DNA of 48,756 nt, taken from Candidatus Ghiorseimicrobium undicola (lineage in GTDB: Bacteria; Omnitrophota; Gorgyraeia; Ghiorseimicrobiales; Ghiorseimicrobiaceae). A program made the translations under genes and the position numbers. The stretch lies in contig PCWA01000037.1 in assembly GCA_002796125.1 (NCBI GenBank), positions 1 to 48,756 on the forward strand. The letters are read 5' to 3'. Positions 16,123 through 23,058 of this stretch are shown piece after piece; the first letter of the stretch is position 1; every line of letters begins with the position of its first letter. The notes beneath the pieces are model-generated. The model saw nothing but the letters and a program-made list of their open reading frames with translations, made no database searches and was not told where the DNA came from.

Positions 16123-17022
16123 TTAATTTGATATTCTGCGTTTTCTTGACGCGGCAAGGCCTAAGAGCCCGATGCCGAATAAGGACATCGTTGCCGGCTC
16201 AGGTACTGCTGTGCCGGGAGTAAATGTCCCCGAAAGATACACCTCTTCAAAACCGTTATCAATCTGGTCAAATCTCAAATCAACGACGAATAAATAATCG
16301 GTGCTGTCATAAGGCGAAAGGTCCATTGTCGGAGCGAATACCGAGTAATCTAAGCGCGCGTTTCCGCTTCTATTGTTGTCTATGGTATAAGTCGCGCTGG
16401 AGTCTCCCGTAAGAACAAGGGTATTGGGTACTGTTACCCACGCCGTAGGGTCAAATATACCGTCGTTTACGTTATCTAATGACCACGATGCTGCTACCGC
16501 GTTGCTGTTGGTGGTATCAAGGATTTTTACCTGGCCTACCACGTTTAGGAATTCGCCGGAGCTGTTTGGCTCGTGAGAGTCAAAGTTAAACACCGGAACG
16601 GTTACTCCCGGGCCAAATTGCGCTTCCAGATAATCAAGCACTTTTGCTACTGTTACCGGGCCGTTTACCTGAACACCGTTTCCCCAAATGCCGGAAAAAG
16701 TGCTGGTGCCGGCACCCGGTGCGTCTATCGCGCTTTCAAAAGTAAACGCGCCGGTTCCTACTCCTATATTTGAGCTGCCCGGGCCGTTATAGAGGATTAC
16801 ATCAAGGCCGCCTGTGCCCGCGACCACATCCCAGTCTGCTGCCGGCAGTCCGAATTCCAGCATCAGCGAAGCGGGAAAAGTATAGAAATCGTCAATTTTG
16901 CTCGCGTAAGCTATGCCGTCAAATTCAGCATTGGGGTCCGGAAGCACCACGACCGCCGAAGCGGTATTAATAAAAGTCAAGCTTAGTATGGATGCGGCGA
17001 ACAAAAAGAGTATTTTTTTCAT
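16123..17022 (-). CDS. PEP-CTERM protein 3 (exosortase substrate)
   Basis: About 299 aa from ATG 17022. The longer GTG reading at 17028 would overlap the CCCGGAG ribosome site, so ATG is preferred. Signal peptide 'ILFLFAASILSLTFINTASA', then a beta-rich domain with 'GIAYASKIDDFYTFPASLMLEFG' and 'SGTFTPG'. C-terminal sorting signal 'VPEPAT' + 'MSLFGIGLLGLAA' + 'SRKRRISN'. The domain type is not recognised. It ends 13 bp before the next PEP-CTERM start, so they are co-transcribed. Confidence 0.88.
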   Translation of the reverse strand: MKKILFLFAASILSLTFINTASAVVVLPDPNAEFDGIAYASKIDDFYTFPASLMLEFGLPAADWDVVAGTGGLDVILYNGPGSSNIGVGTGAFTFESAIDAPGAGTSTFSGIWGNGVQVNGPVTVAKVLDYLEAQFGPGVTVPVFNFDSHEPNSSGEFLNVVGQVKILDTTNSNAVAASWSLDNVNDGIFDPTAWVTVPNTLVLTGDSSATYTIDNNRSGNARLDYSVFAPTMDLSPYDSTDYLFVVDLRFDQIDNGFEEVYLSGTFTPGTAVPEPATMSLFGIGLLGLAASRKRRISN

Positions 17023-17097
17023 AACCACTCCGGGTTAAAATTATTATTTTAAGAGATAATTTAATATTTTAAAAAGTAAAATAAAATAAGTCCAAGT

Positions 17098-17131
17098 AAG
17101 GCGCCTAAACCTTTGCAAGTCAAGGCGCCTT
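17098..17131. terminator. Inverted repeat in the longest gap of the PEP-CTERM run
   Basis: AAGGCGCCT (17098-17106) pairs with AGGCGCCTT (17123-17131) across a 16-nt loop. The better T-run (TCTTTTTTGG) is on the plus-strand side, although no plus-strand gene ends here. On the minus strand the tail is only moderately T-rich. It probably separates the transcript of PEP-CTERM protein 4 from that of protein 3; direction uncertain. Confidence 0.45.
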
Positions 17132-17192
17132 CTTTTTTGGTTCGAGCTCTTACCTGAAAAAAGGCGCTCAACCTATATCTCGCGATATAAGA

Positions 17193-18011
17193 TTAAGCGG
17201 CCTTTTTTCTCTTTAATGCCAAGCCAACCATGCCGATACCAAAAAGCAGCATGGATGTAGGTTCTGGTACTGCGTTACCGCCGATCGGATCTTCGCTCTT
17301 TACCAGCCAGAGGCCTGCGCCTGCTGTGCTTGTATCAAACTGGCCGAAGAAATCACGGTAATGCGTTGCTCCGCTGTCATCAACGAGGGCAAAATAATTG
17401 CTGTCAAACATAGAAGCATAAGCGCCTCCGATAACATCAAGATAGAAAGCGCCGTCTCCTGTGAAAGGAACGGTTGTGCTGTCTAAGTTGTTATCGTAAG
17501 CGATATGGTCGTCTATGATTGAGCCGTTGCCGAACTTGATGCCGGGGGCAAACGCCAATCTTAAAAACAGCGAACCATCGGTAGCTGTAGGATAGGTTGT
17601 ACCTACTCTTGCTGCCGGGCCTGCTGATGCGTTAAAGGCGGTGGTTGTATCCAGGTAAACGTCAATAATACCGCTTACTGACTGAATGTTTAACCCTGAT
17701 CCGCTCACTGCCCAGAAGTCATCGTCTATACCGTAGTAGATACCGGTAAGTTGTTCACTATCTTTGCCGTCAAACCACAATGTTGTGGCTGACTGATCCG
17801 CGCTTTTAAGGGTGGAGATTTTAAATACACCCCAAGCATCCTCTGAGCCGTCGGCATTGCCGTAACCGCCCGAAGAAGAGCCGTATAACGCGCCGACACT
17901 AAAGTCGGTGAACTTAAACTCTACCGGCCCGCGATAATCACCTATGCTGAACGCAAAGGCGTTAGATGAGGCCAATACAGTTATTGCTAACGCGATTAGT
18001 AACTTTTTCAT
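17193..18011 (-). CDS. PEP-CTERM protein 4 (exosortase substrate)
   Basis: About 272 aa from ATG 18011, preceded by a very strong ribosome site (AAGGAGGTG). A GTG at 18020 is inside that site and is rejected. Signal peptide 'LLIALAITVLASSNAFA'. The domain begins 'FSIGDYRGPVEFKFTDFSVG' and contains 'GIYYGIDDDFW' and 'FYLDVIGGAYASMFDSNYF', a pattern seen in many uncharacterised PEP-CTERM proteins. Sorting signal 'VPEPTS' + 'MLLFGIGMVGLAL' + 'KRKKAA'. It has the best ribosome site of the seven substrates, so it may be the most abundant one (inference). Confidence 0.9.
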   Translation of the reverse strand: MKKLLIALAITVLASSNAFAFSIGDYRGPVEFKFTDFSVGALYGSSSGGYGNADGSEDAWGVFKISTLKSADQSATTLWFDGKDSEQLTGIYYGIDDDFWAVSGSGLNIQSVSGIIDVYLDTTTAFNASAGPAARVGTTYPTATDGSLFLRLAFAPGIKFGNGSIIDDHIAYDNNLDSTTVPFTGDGAFYLDVIGGAYASMFDSNYFALVDDSGATHYRDFFGQFDTSTAGAGLWLVKSEDPIGGNAVPEPTSMLLFGIGMVGLALKRKKAA

Positions 18012-18092
18012 TATTTTCACCTCCTTCTTTTTCAGATTTTATATTTACCTTTAAGTCCGTGGCTTTATCTTAAAGATACGAATATACTTTAA

Positions 18093-18815
18093 TTATACTT
18101 TTTTCCTTTTTGCTGCCCCTAGGCCTAAAAGCCCGATACCGAAAAGCGCCATAGTTGCCGGTTCGGGTATGGCTCCTCCCCCGGGTACTACCTGCTGCCT
18201 GGTTCCGATGGAAAAATCATCAAAACCAAATACGTCGCTGCCTGTGGTTGTTGAGAATGTTATTGTTGAGAAAGGCGTAGTAGTATCATAAAAACCAAAA
18301 TATAATACAGAGCCGCCTGGGCCGCTTACCGTATGAGGCACTGCGAGTACGCCGCCCGCGTATGTCAGCGTTAATTGTCCGCTAAAATCTCCTATGTCTA
18401 TTCCATAAAAACCGAAAGCGGATTGCGGGTTGGTAAAGCTTAATGAAAAATTACTGCTGGTTTCCCAGTAATTACTGCCGGATATGGGATATCTCCCAAA
18501 TCCGTTGGTTCCGCTGGCTTGTGTCGCGATAGCTCCGGAATTCAGGAGATTCGCGGTTCCTGCCGCGCCAAAATTTACAGCTAAAGGGACACCGGTGCTT
18601 GTAGCAAAACCCTCAAAATTTTCTGTGCCAACGCCTAATAGGTTAGTGAAGAAATTTGCGCGTGCCGCGTTGCTATTAGGGGTTGAGGCGAGTCGTACCG
18701 CTTCTCCTCCGCCCAAGTCTTCCCCAAAGAAAGTAACGGGCGCGGCATATACAAAATTTCCTATGCAGAATGTGAGGACAATAGATAAAACCGAAAATAT
18801 TATGCTTTTTCTCAT
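18093..18815 (-). CDS. PEP-CTERM protein 5 (exosortase substrate)
   Basis: 240 aa with ribosome site AAAGGAG. Signal peptide 'IFSVLSIVLTFCIGNFVYA'. The jelly-roll-like beta domain contains 'ENFEGFATSTG' near the start, 'NPQSAFGFYGIDIGDFSGQL' in the middle and 'GFDDFSIGTR' near the end, a common pattern of surface PEP-CTERM domains. Sorting signal 'IPEPAT' + 'MALFGIGLLGLGA' + 'AKRKKV'. Function beyond exosortase-dependent surface display is not known. Confidence 0.9.
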   Translation of the reverse strand: MRKSIIFSVLSIVLTFCIGNFVYAAPVTFFGEDLGGGEAVRLASTPNSNAARANFFTNLLGVGTENFEGFATSTGVPLAVNFGAAGTANLLNSGAIATQASGTNGFGRYPISGSNYWETSSNFSLSFTNPQSAFGFYGIDIGDFSGQLTLTYAGGVLAVPHTVSGPGGSVLYFGFYDTTTPFSTITFSTTTGSDVFGFDDFSIGTRQQVVPGGGAIPEPATMALFGIGLLGLGAAKRKKV

Positions 18816-18895
18816 ACTGTACTGGCTCCTTTCTTGTGCGCTTTTCTTTTACACTTTGTTAATTTAGAATTATTTATTGTTTTATATTTAACCGG

Positions 18896-19480
18896 TTATT
18901 GTTCCGGACGGAACGGTTGTGCTTTCTTTCTTCTGCTTGCCGCTAATCCTAAAAGCCCTGTTCCAAAAAGCACAAGTGTTGCCGGCTCGGGGACCGCGTT
19001 ATTATTGCTTCCGCCTTGCGCGTTATTAAGCGCGAATATTCCTAAATCTGAATATGTTTGTGTCGCAGATAGCGCATTCGATTCATGTTTCCATGTTGCA
19101 TCGGAATCGAATATCCAAGACCAAGATATTCCATCCGCGTTATTGCCGTCATCATACATACCCCAGATAAGTTCACGTGTTGGTGAATCTCCCATAATCG
19201 TTTTATAGGAATTAAACGCCGCCGGGCTTGCCGGTGCCGATGTCTGAAGCGCCGATAGCTCTGAAGCTGTTGCGATATGAAAATCTGTCCCTGATAACGC
19301 GGCGGATATAGCGTTGTAGGACATGCCGAAAAAGTTATCTATATCCATCCAGGTGTATCCTGTATTTTGGTCAAGAAAATATCCTTTTCCGGATATGTCC
19401 GGTAAATCAATAATGCTGGCATTAGCTTGTGCTGGAATTAACGCGAATGCCAATAGTAGTAGTAATAAGCATTTTTTCAT
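18896..19480 (-). CDS. PEP-CTERM protein 6 (exosortase substrate)
   Basis: 194 aa. Signal peptide 'LLLLLLAFALIPAQANA'. The short domain 'YFLDQNTGYTWMDIDNFFG', 'FHIATASELSALQT' recalls the DUF1566/lectin-like Lcl fold of some PEP-CTERM proteins. Sorting signal 'VPEPAT' + 'LVLFGTGLLGLAA' + 'SRRKK', then an extra 8-residue tail 'AQPFRPEQ'. The start abuts the stop of the upstream lipoprotein gene. The 70 bp encoding the tail (18923-18992) are identical to those of that neighbour, although the rest of the two proteins is unrelated. Confidence 0.88.
   Translation of the reverse strand: MKKCLLLLLLAFALIPAQANASIIDLPDISGKGYFLDQNTGYTWMDIDNFFGMSYNAISAALSGTDFHIATASELSALQTSAPASPAAFNSYKTIMGDSPTRELIWGMYDDGNNADGISWSWIFDSDATWKHESNALSATQTYSDLGIFALNNAQGGSNNNAVPEPATLVLFGTGLLGLAASRRKKAQPFRPEQ
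18923..18992 (-). repeat. 70-bp identical repeat encoding a PEP-CTERM tail, copy 1
   Basis: Base-for-base identical to 19502-19571. It encodes from the PEP motif to the basic cluster. The copies are 579 bp apart, in the same orientation and in register with the reading frame. Confidence 0.95.
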
Positions 19481-19795
19481 TTACAGGCCCTTTCTATTTA
19501 ATTTCTTTCTTCTGCTTGCCGCTAATCCTAAAAGCCCTGTTCCAAAAAGCACAAGTGTTGCCGGCTCGGGGTTGTGGGTAGTTTTGCCTATATTATTATT
19601 ACCTTCTTCTTCAATGGTGATGATTTCACCGCCGGCTACGATTATTTCCTCACTGCCTCCGCTTGGCGCGGAAGAGGCGAAAACAGTGCCGCCAGCATTG
19701 GAAGAAGATCCTCCTCCGCCTCCGCCCATGCATCCGGTAAGGGCGATTGTCATTGACGCGGCAACGGCTAATACACATAATTTACTGATATTCAT
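19481..19795 (-). CDS. Small Gly-rich lipoprotein with a PEP-CTERM tail
   Basis: 104 aa, first gene of the PEP-CTERM run. The N-terminus is a lipoprotein signal with lipobox 'ALTGC' (Cys22), followed by 'MGGGGGGSSS'. Only about 55 residues lie between this and the C-terminal sorting signal 'NPEPAT' + 'LVLFGTGLLGLAA' + 'SRRKK' + 'LNRKGL'. The protein would thus be lipid-anchored at one end and an exosortase substrate at the other, which is unusual. Ribosome site AAAGGAG. It lies 82 nt downstream of the predicted sigma-54 start site. Confidence 0.8.
   Translation of the reverse strand: MNISKLCVLAVAASMTIALTGCMGGGGGGSSSNAGGTVFASSAPSGGSEEIIVAGGEIITIEEEGNNNIGKTTHNPEPATLVLFGTGLLGLAASRRKKLNRKGL
19502..19571 (-). 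repeat. 70-bp identical repeat encoding a PEP-CTERM tail, copy 2
   Basis: Identical to 18923-18992; flanking bases differ immediately on both sides. This argues for recent duplication or gene conversion of the tail module only. Confidence 0.95.
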
Positions 19796-19886
19796 GTTTT
19801 CTCCTTTTTTTGCATCTTTTACTCCGCAATAAATTCTTTCCTAAAAGCTTGTAAGAAAACGTTTACTTTTCAGACACTAAAGATAT

Positions 19887-19904
19887 AAGCATAATCCGTG
19901 CCAA
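19887..19904 (-). promoter_or_regulatory. Sigma-54 (-24/-12) promoter of the PEP-CTERM run
   Basis: Minus strand TTGGCACGGATTATGCTT. GG and GC are separated by exactly 10 bp, and it matches the YTGGCACR-N4-TTGCW consensus at all defined positions except one T (A at the first T of TTGC). Predicted +1 near 19877, 82 nt before the lipoprotein/PEP-CTERM ATG. The window encodes a sigma-54 activator (139-1533). Confidence 0.8.
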
Positions 19905-19936
19905 CTTTCATTCTAGGCAATCATTTTTTATTTTTA

Positions 19937-19961
19937 TAACATATTTATTTTCAATATGTTA
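19937..19961. promoter_or_regulatory. Inverted repeat upstream of the sigma-54 promoter
   Basis: TAACATATT (19937-19945), 7-bp loop, AATATGTTA (19953-19961). Centred about 72 bp upstream of the predicted +1. Candidate activator site, alternatively a simple AT-rich palindrome. Confidence 0.4.
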
Positions 19962-19988
19962 CATCTCTAAATTTTTACGCCTTTTTTA

Positions 19989-20011
19989 TTGTCCGGGTAT
20001 GTCATGGACAA
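19989..20011. promoter_or_regulatory. Candidate enhancer (upstream activating sequence)
   Basis: TTGTCC (19989-19994), 11-bp spacer, GGACAA (20006-20011). Centred about 123 bp upstream of the predicted sigma-54 start, in the range where NtrC-type activators usually bind. The dyad is GC-containing and spaced about one helical turn and a half. Confidence 0.4.
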
Positions 20012-20031
20012 GCACTGAATTACCGAAACTT

Positions 20032-20059
20032 TACACTGTTTATTTTATTAGACAGTGTA
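20032..20059 (-). terminator. Inverted repeat after the epsI gene
   Basis: TACACTGT (20032-20039) and ACAGTGTA (20052-20059) with a 12-nt loop, 18 bp past the EpsI stop codon. No T-run follows on the minus strand, so it is either a weak 3' structure of the long glycan operon or a third dyad upstream of the sigma-54 promoter (about -169). Confidence 0.4.
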
Positions 20060-20077
20060 TAAGGTTTTAAACAGGAT

Positions 20078-20707
20078 TTACGGTATTTTTTTTATGATAA
20101 GCGGAGTTATTTTATTAGCGAAGCTGGTAAGACGGATGAGCGCTTCTTCTTCTCCATTGGTAATAGGCGTGGATATTCTTATCATTGCGCCGCCAGAGGG
20201 CTTACCTTGCAGCTGGCGCAGCATTATCTTAAATTGCTGTTTTAAGTAGTTGGCGGTGAATGTATTTCCTCCCTTGAACCAGTAGAGCATCAATTCACGG
20301 GCATTTCCTTTTTCGGCTATGAGGTAATTAACTTTAAGCTTGCTTATTTTTTTATTATCGGCTATGGCTATTTCCTGGCTTTTTTTAGTTGTTATATCTA
20401 TCCCACCTCCGGCAAGACAGATTTCAGGCGGGTGTGAAGATTTTCTGTTTTTGTCGGAATAGACTATATAGACGACTATCCCCGGCTCGCCTTTTCTTTT
20501 GTATTCACGCATGAGGATATTTCTCGTCTCAAGTATTTCATATACCATTTCCTCAAGCGGTATATCTTCTCCCTGCCAATCCGCAATCTGCATTGGGAAC
20601 GAGGAAACATCAAACGCGTCTTCCGGTTTTATCTGCTGGTAATATAAATAGATGCTTAATCCCGCGGCAATTGCGAATAATACAATGATTAAAATATAAC
20701 GCTTCAT
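20078..20707 (-). CDS. epsI: EpsI family exosortase-associated protein (DUF3485)
   Basis: 209 aa with one N-terminal transmembrane helix ('ILIIVLFAIAAGLSIYLYY') and a periplasmic EpsI domain: 'WQGEDIPLE', 'VVYIVYSDKNRKSSHPPEICLAGGGI' and 'LMLYWFKGGNTFTANYLKQQFKIML'. EpsI domains occur next to or fused to exosortases, and the 'HPPEICLAGGG' motif is diagnostic. Its biochemical role is unsettled; it is thought to assist the exosortase or glycan step. Ribosome site AAAGGAG. It is the last gene of the long minus-strand operon. Here it is separated from the exosortase by an inserted GxxExxY cassette. Confidence 0.93.
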   Translation of the reverse strand: MKRYILIIVLFAIAAGLSIYLYYQQIKPEDAFDVSSFPMQIADWQGEDIPLEEMVYEILETRNILMREYKRKGEPGIVVYIVYSDKNRKSSHPPEICLAGGGIDITTKKSQEIAIADNKKISKLKVNYLIAEKGNARELMLYWFKGGNTFTANYLKQQFKIMLRQLQGKPSGGAMIRISTPITNGEEEALIRLTSFANKITPLIIKKIP

Positions 20708-20727
20708 ATAAAACTCCTTTATTAATT

Positions 20728-20762
20728 AATTACACAGATTTCTAAAATTGATTACGCAGATT
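20728..20762 (-). repeat. GATTACACAGATT-type repeat pair, left end of cassette
   Basis: AATTACACAGATT (20728-20740) and GATTACGCAGATT (20750-20762) on the plus strand. The second overlaps the stop codon of the GxxExxY gene. Inverted relative to the pair at 21127-21161. Confidence 0.8.
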
Positions 20763-21141
20763 AGTTTATAAATCGTTTAACCTGACAGCTTTTATTACCA
20801 AAATTGATTAATAGGCCGATTTTTAATCCTGACGCGCGCAAATATGAAAGTATCTGATAGTTGAAAACCGCAGGAACATATCCGGCTATGGATTTTATTT
20901 CTACAATAATTTTATCTTCAATCACTAAATCAAGAATTAGGCTGCCAACTTTTTTGTTTTGATAGTAAACGTTATAGCGTTTTTCAGTATTATATTTTAG
21001 ATTTGTCTGCCCGAGAGCAAGCTTAAGCGCGTTGTGATATATTTTTTCGCTAAAGCCTGGGCCCAACTCCGTGTGTACCTTATAACAACAACCGATTATC
21101 TTTTCTGTAAGCGTATCATTATGTTTAATCTGTGTAATCAT
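20761..21141 (-). CDS. GxxExxY protein (PD-(D/E)XK-like fold)
   Basis: 126 aa. It carries the family-naming motif in 'ELGPGFSEKIYHNALKL' (G-F-S-E-K-I-Y) and the nuclease-like core 'LILDLVIEDKIIVEIKSIAGYVPA' followed by 'QILSYLRASGLKIGLLINFG', the C-terminal hallmark. Proteins of this family are widespread, often isolated in unrelated operons or in rRNA intervening sequences, and their function is unknown. The start codon lies in a GATTACACAGATT repeat. It interrupts the normally adjacent exosortase/epsI pair and probably has no role in exosortase function. Confidence 0.92.
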   Translation of the reverse strand: MITQIKHNDTLTEKIIGCCYKVHTELGPGFSEKIYHNALKLALGQTNLKYNTEKRYNVYYQNKKVGSLILDLVIEDKIIVEIKSIAGYVPAVFNYQILSYLRASGLKIGLLINFGNKSCQVKRFIN

Positions 21142-21161
21142 CTTTTATAATCAGTGTAATC
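21127..21161 (-). repeat. GATTACACAGATT-type repeat pair, right end of cassette
   Basis: AATCTGTGTAATC (21127-21139) and AATCAGTGTAATC (21149-21161) on the plus strand, that is the inverse complement of the left pair with the same 22-bp periodicity. The start codon of the GxxExxY gene is inside. Confidence 0.8.
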
Positions 21162-21169
21162 GTTCTTAA

Positions 21170-21991
21170 TCACTCCAATATTTTACTGACTACCAGCATC
21201 CCCAGGAACGCCAAAACGAAAACCATCATCCCGGCTGTGTCATGCACCAATCCTTCGGCGTGTTCCGGGCCGTAGACTTCACTGACGAAGCATAAGAAAG
21301 TTATCCGGGTTATATTGCTCATTAGCGCCAGTGGAACAGACGCTATTAATAAAACCACTTTTCTTAGGTGTGATGCCTTCAGATAATGGCTAAAAAGACT
21401 TCCTAAGGCAAGCAAGGAAATTAATGAACGCAGGCCCGAGCACGGGTCTTCTACCATTAAGTTTGAATGCCTCATATATATCATGCTTCCTGATACTTTG
21501 GCGGGGATACCGATCTTGTTGACTAAAAATGTGGAGATATTGGCGGCAAGTATCTTCATTTTGAAGCTGATGTTGGCGACAGCTACCAAAGGAAGCGGCA
21601 GCATGAAAATCAAAAACAGTATGGGAAAAATAAGCGTTTTCAGGGTTTGCCTGCCTTTTAAGTAAAGTATAAGGCCGCTTATGGTAAAAAGCATAGAAAA
21701 ACCGGAGCTGAAATATACCCTCATCCAAGCGCTTATTAAGTGCGTGGCTAATCCCAGCGCGATAAAAGCAATGCCGAGATTAGAGGGATTGTCTTTTTCT
21801 ATCGCTGATTTTTTATTTTTGAATATTTGCCAGGCAATAAAGCCCGATATAAAAGGCACAAGTATGCCGTGGCCGTAGTAGGAATCTTTAGCCATCCACC
21901 TTTCCCACATCCAGATAAAAGTTGGAAAGTATAGAATCAGGAATAAAATTCCGGTTATGCTGAAAATTATTAGATTATTTCTTTTTGCCAT
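21170..21991 (-). CDS. Exosortase (EpsH/Xrt family)
   Basis: Integral membrane cysteine protease/transpeptidase expected to process the PEP-CTERM proteins encoded just downstream. From ATG 21991, with GGAGGGG 5 bp upstream, the length is 273 aa; an ATG at 22003 is less likely. There are about eight hydrophobic segments. The active-site triad is visible: Cys184 in 'VEDPCSGLRSL', Arg229 in 'SNITRI' and His250 in 'GLVHDTAGMM', with the early motif 'YYGHGILVP' also conserved. It overlaps the preceding wecA-like gene by 17 bp. The fused C-terminal EpsI domain found in some exosortases is absent; EpsI is separate. The subtype cannot be assigned by eye. Confidence 0.96.
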   Translation of the reverse strand: MAKRNNLIIFSITGILFLILYFPTFIWMWERWMAKDSYYGHGILVPFISGFIAWQIFKNKKSAIEKDNPSNLGIAFIALGLATHLISAWMRVYFSSGFSMLFTISGLILYLKGRQTLKTLIFPILFLIFMLPLPLVAVANISFKMKILAANISTFLVNKIGIPAKVSGSMIYMRHSNLMVEDPCSGLRSLISLLALGSLFSHYLKASHLRKVVLLIASVPLALMSNITRITFLCFVSEVYGPEHAEGLVHDTAGMMVFVLAFLGMLVVSKILE

Positions 21992-23042
21992 TATCCCCTC
22001 CATCGGAACCGTTTTTATTTTTAACGGTTATTAACTCAAAGCTTATCATCCAGCGCATAATTAATATAATAGTAATGACTGTTGCTGCGAATGCCCATAC
22101 TCCCTGCATGCGCATAAGAGAAACAGAAATAAATCCCAGATAAATGGTTATTGAATAGAGCATAAGGACCGCTTTTTTTTGCGAGCCTTCGCTGATGACC
22201 AGCTTATGGTGTATGTGTTCTTTATCGGCAAAAAATACCTTATCTCCTTTTGTAAGCCGCCGCACAATAGCCAGAAAAGTATCTATTACCGGGATCCCCA
22301 TGGCGATAATCGGGGCAATCAGGGCTACAAAAGTCGCGCCTTTATAAGCGCCTTCCATTGATATCAAAGAAAGCATGAATCCTAAAAACATGCTTCCGGT
22401 GTCACCCATGAATATTTTTGCCGGATAAAAATTATAAGGCAGGAAACCAAGCGCTCCGCCGGCTATGGCGATAGATAAGATAGACAGCGTTATGTTATCG
22501 CTCCTTATGCCGGCAAAGAACAGTGTCCCGGCGATAATCGCGCTTGTGCCTGCCGCTAGCCCGTCCAGCCCGTCCAGGAGGTTAATCGCGTTTGTAAGGC
22601 CGATTATCCAGAATAAAGTAAGCAGGAGCCCGGCAATGGCCGGCAGATATACAGTAATACCAAAAAGGTTGGTCGCGTGTATGATTGAGAAGCCCGATAT
22701 ATAGGCGATTAGCGCCGCGACCATTTGGTAAAAAAGTTTTCTTCTGGCGGTAATGCCTTTAATGTCGTCTGCTATGCCCGCCAGGAATATGATTAATGAT
22801 CCTCCGATCAGCCCGGTAAATTTTTCCGCGGATAGTTCTGCTTTAGCAAACAATAACAGAGAACTTATTGAGCCGCAGTAAATGGCGATACCTCCTAAGA
22901 GCGGCATGGGTTTTTTGTTGATTTTTCGCCAATTCGGCTTATCCAGCCATTTTTTCGCGATAGCTACGCGTTTTATTATAGGCGTGATTAGGAGCGATAT
23001 CGCGAAAGCGGTCAAAAATGCCGATAAATATTTTATATACAT
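21975..23042 (-). CDS. Undecaprenyl-phosphate sugar-1-phosphate transferase (WecA/TagO/MraY family)
   Basis: 355 aa polytopic membrane enzyme that starts lipid-linked glycan synthesis by moving a HexNAc-1-phosphate from a UDP-sugar to undecaprenyl phosphate. Family motifs: 'PMPLLGGIAIY', 'GIADDIKG', 'NAINLLDGLDGLAAG', 'YNFYPAKIFMGDTGSMFLG', 'PVIDTFLAIVRR' and the His motif 'ADKEHIHHKL'. It has about ten transmembrane helices. The HIHH motif and cluster context favour a WecA/TagO-like enzyme over peptidoglycan MraY. Such a transferase often lies next to exosortases. Overlap with the exosortase start suggests coupled translation. Confidence 0.94.
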   Translation of the reverse strand: MYIKYLSAFLTAFAISLLITPIIKRVAIAKKWLDKPNWRKINKKPMPLLGGIAIYCGSISSLLLFAKAELSAEKFTGLIGGSLIIFLAGIADDIKGITARRKLFYQMVAALIAYISGFSIIHATNLFGITVYLPAIAGLLLTLFWIIGLTNAINLLDGLDGLAAGTSAIIAGTLFFAGIRSDNITLSILSIAIAGGALGFLPYNFYPAKIFMGDTGSMFLGFMLSLISMEGAYKGATFVALIAPIIAMGIPVIDTFLAIVRRLTKGDKVFFADKEHIHHKLVISEGSQKKAVLMLYSITIYLGFISVSLMRMQGVWAFAATVITIILIMRWMISFELITVKNKNGSDGGDNGKKK

Positions 23043-23058
23043 AGTTTTTTAAGCTCTT

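Larger units (their letters stand above)
20728..21161 (-). mobile_element. Putative GxxExxY cassette bounded by inverted repeats
   Basis: The 434-bp segment between the exosortase and epsI genes consists of one small ORF whose two ends carry paired 13-mers in inverted orientation (20728-20762 and 21127-21161). In each pair the two 13-mers start 22 bp apart. This suggests insertion of a discrete unit into the exosortase operon. No transposase is encoded, so mobility would need a protein acting in trans. Confidence 0.4.

Noticed and set aside
17032-17083. Sigma-70 promoter before PEP-CTERM protein 3 (TTGGAC, 18 bp, TAAAAT)
   Set aside because: A rough match in very AT-rich DNA; not distinguishable from background.
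17113-17131. Second sigma-54 site in the 17-kb gap
   Set aside because: GG and GC are one base too far apart for a functional -24/-12 element.
17098-17140. Plus-strand terminator or small RNA
   Set aside because: The T-run is on the plus side but there is no plus-strand gene or promoter to serve; listed only as an undirected hairpin.
20761-21141. GxxExxY protein as an exosortase accessory factor
   Set aside because: It is bounded by inverted repeats and the family occurs in unrelated contexts, so a functional link is not supported.
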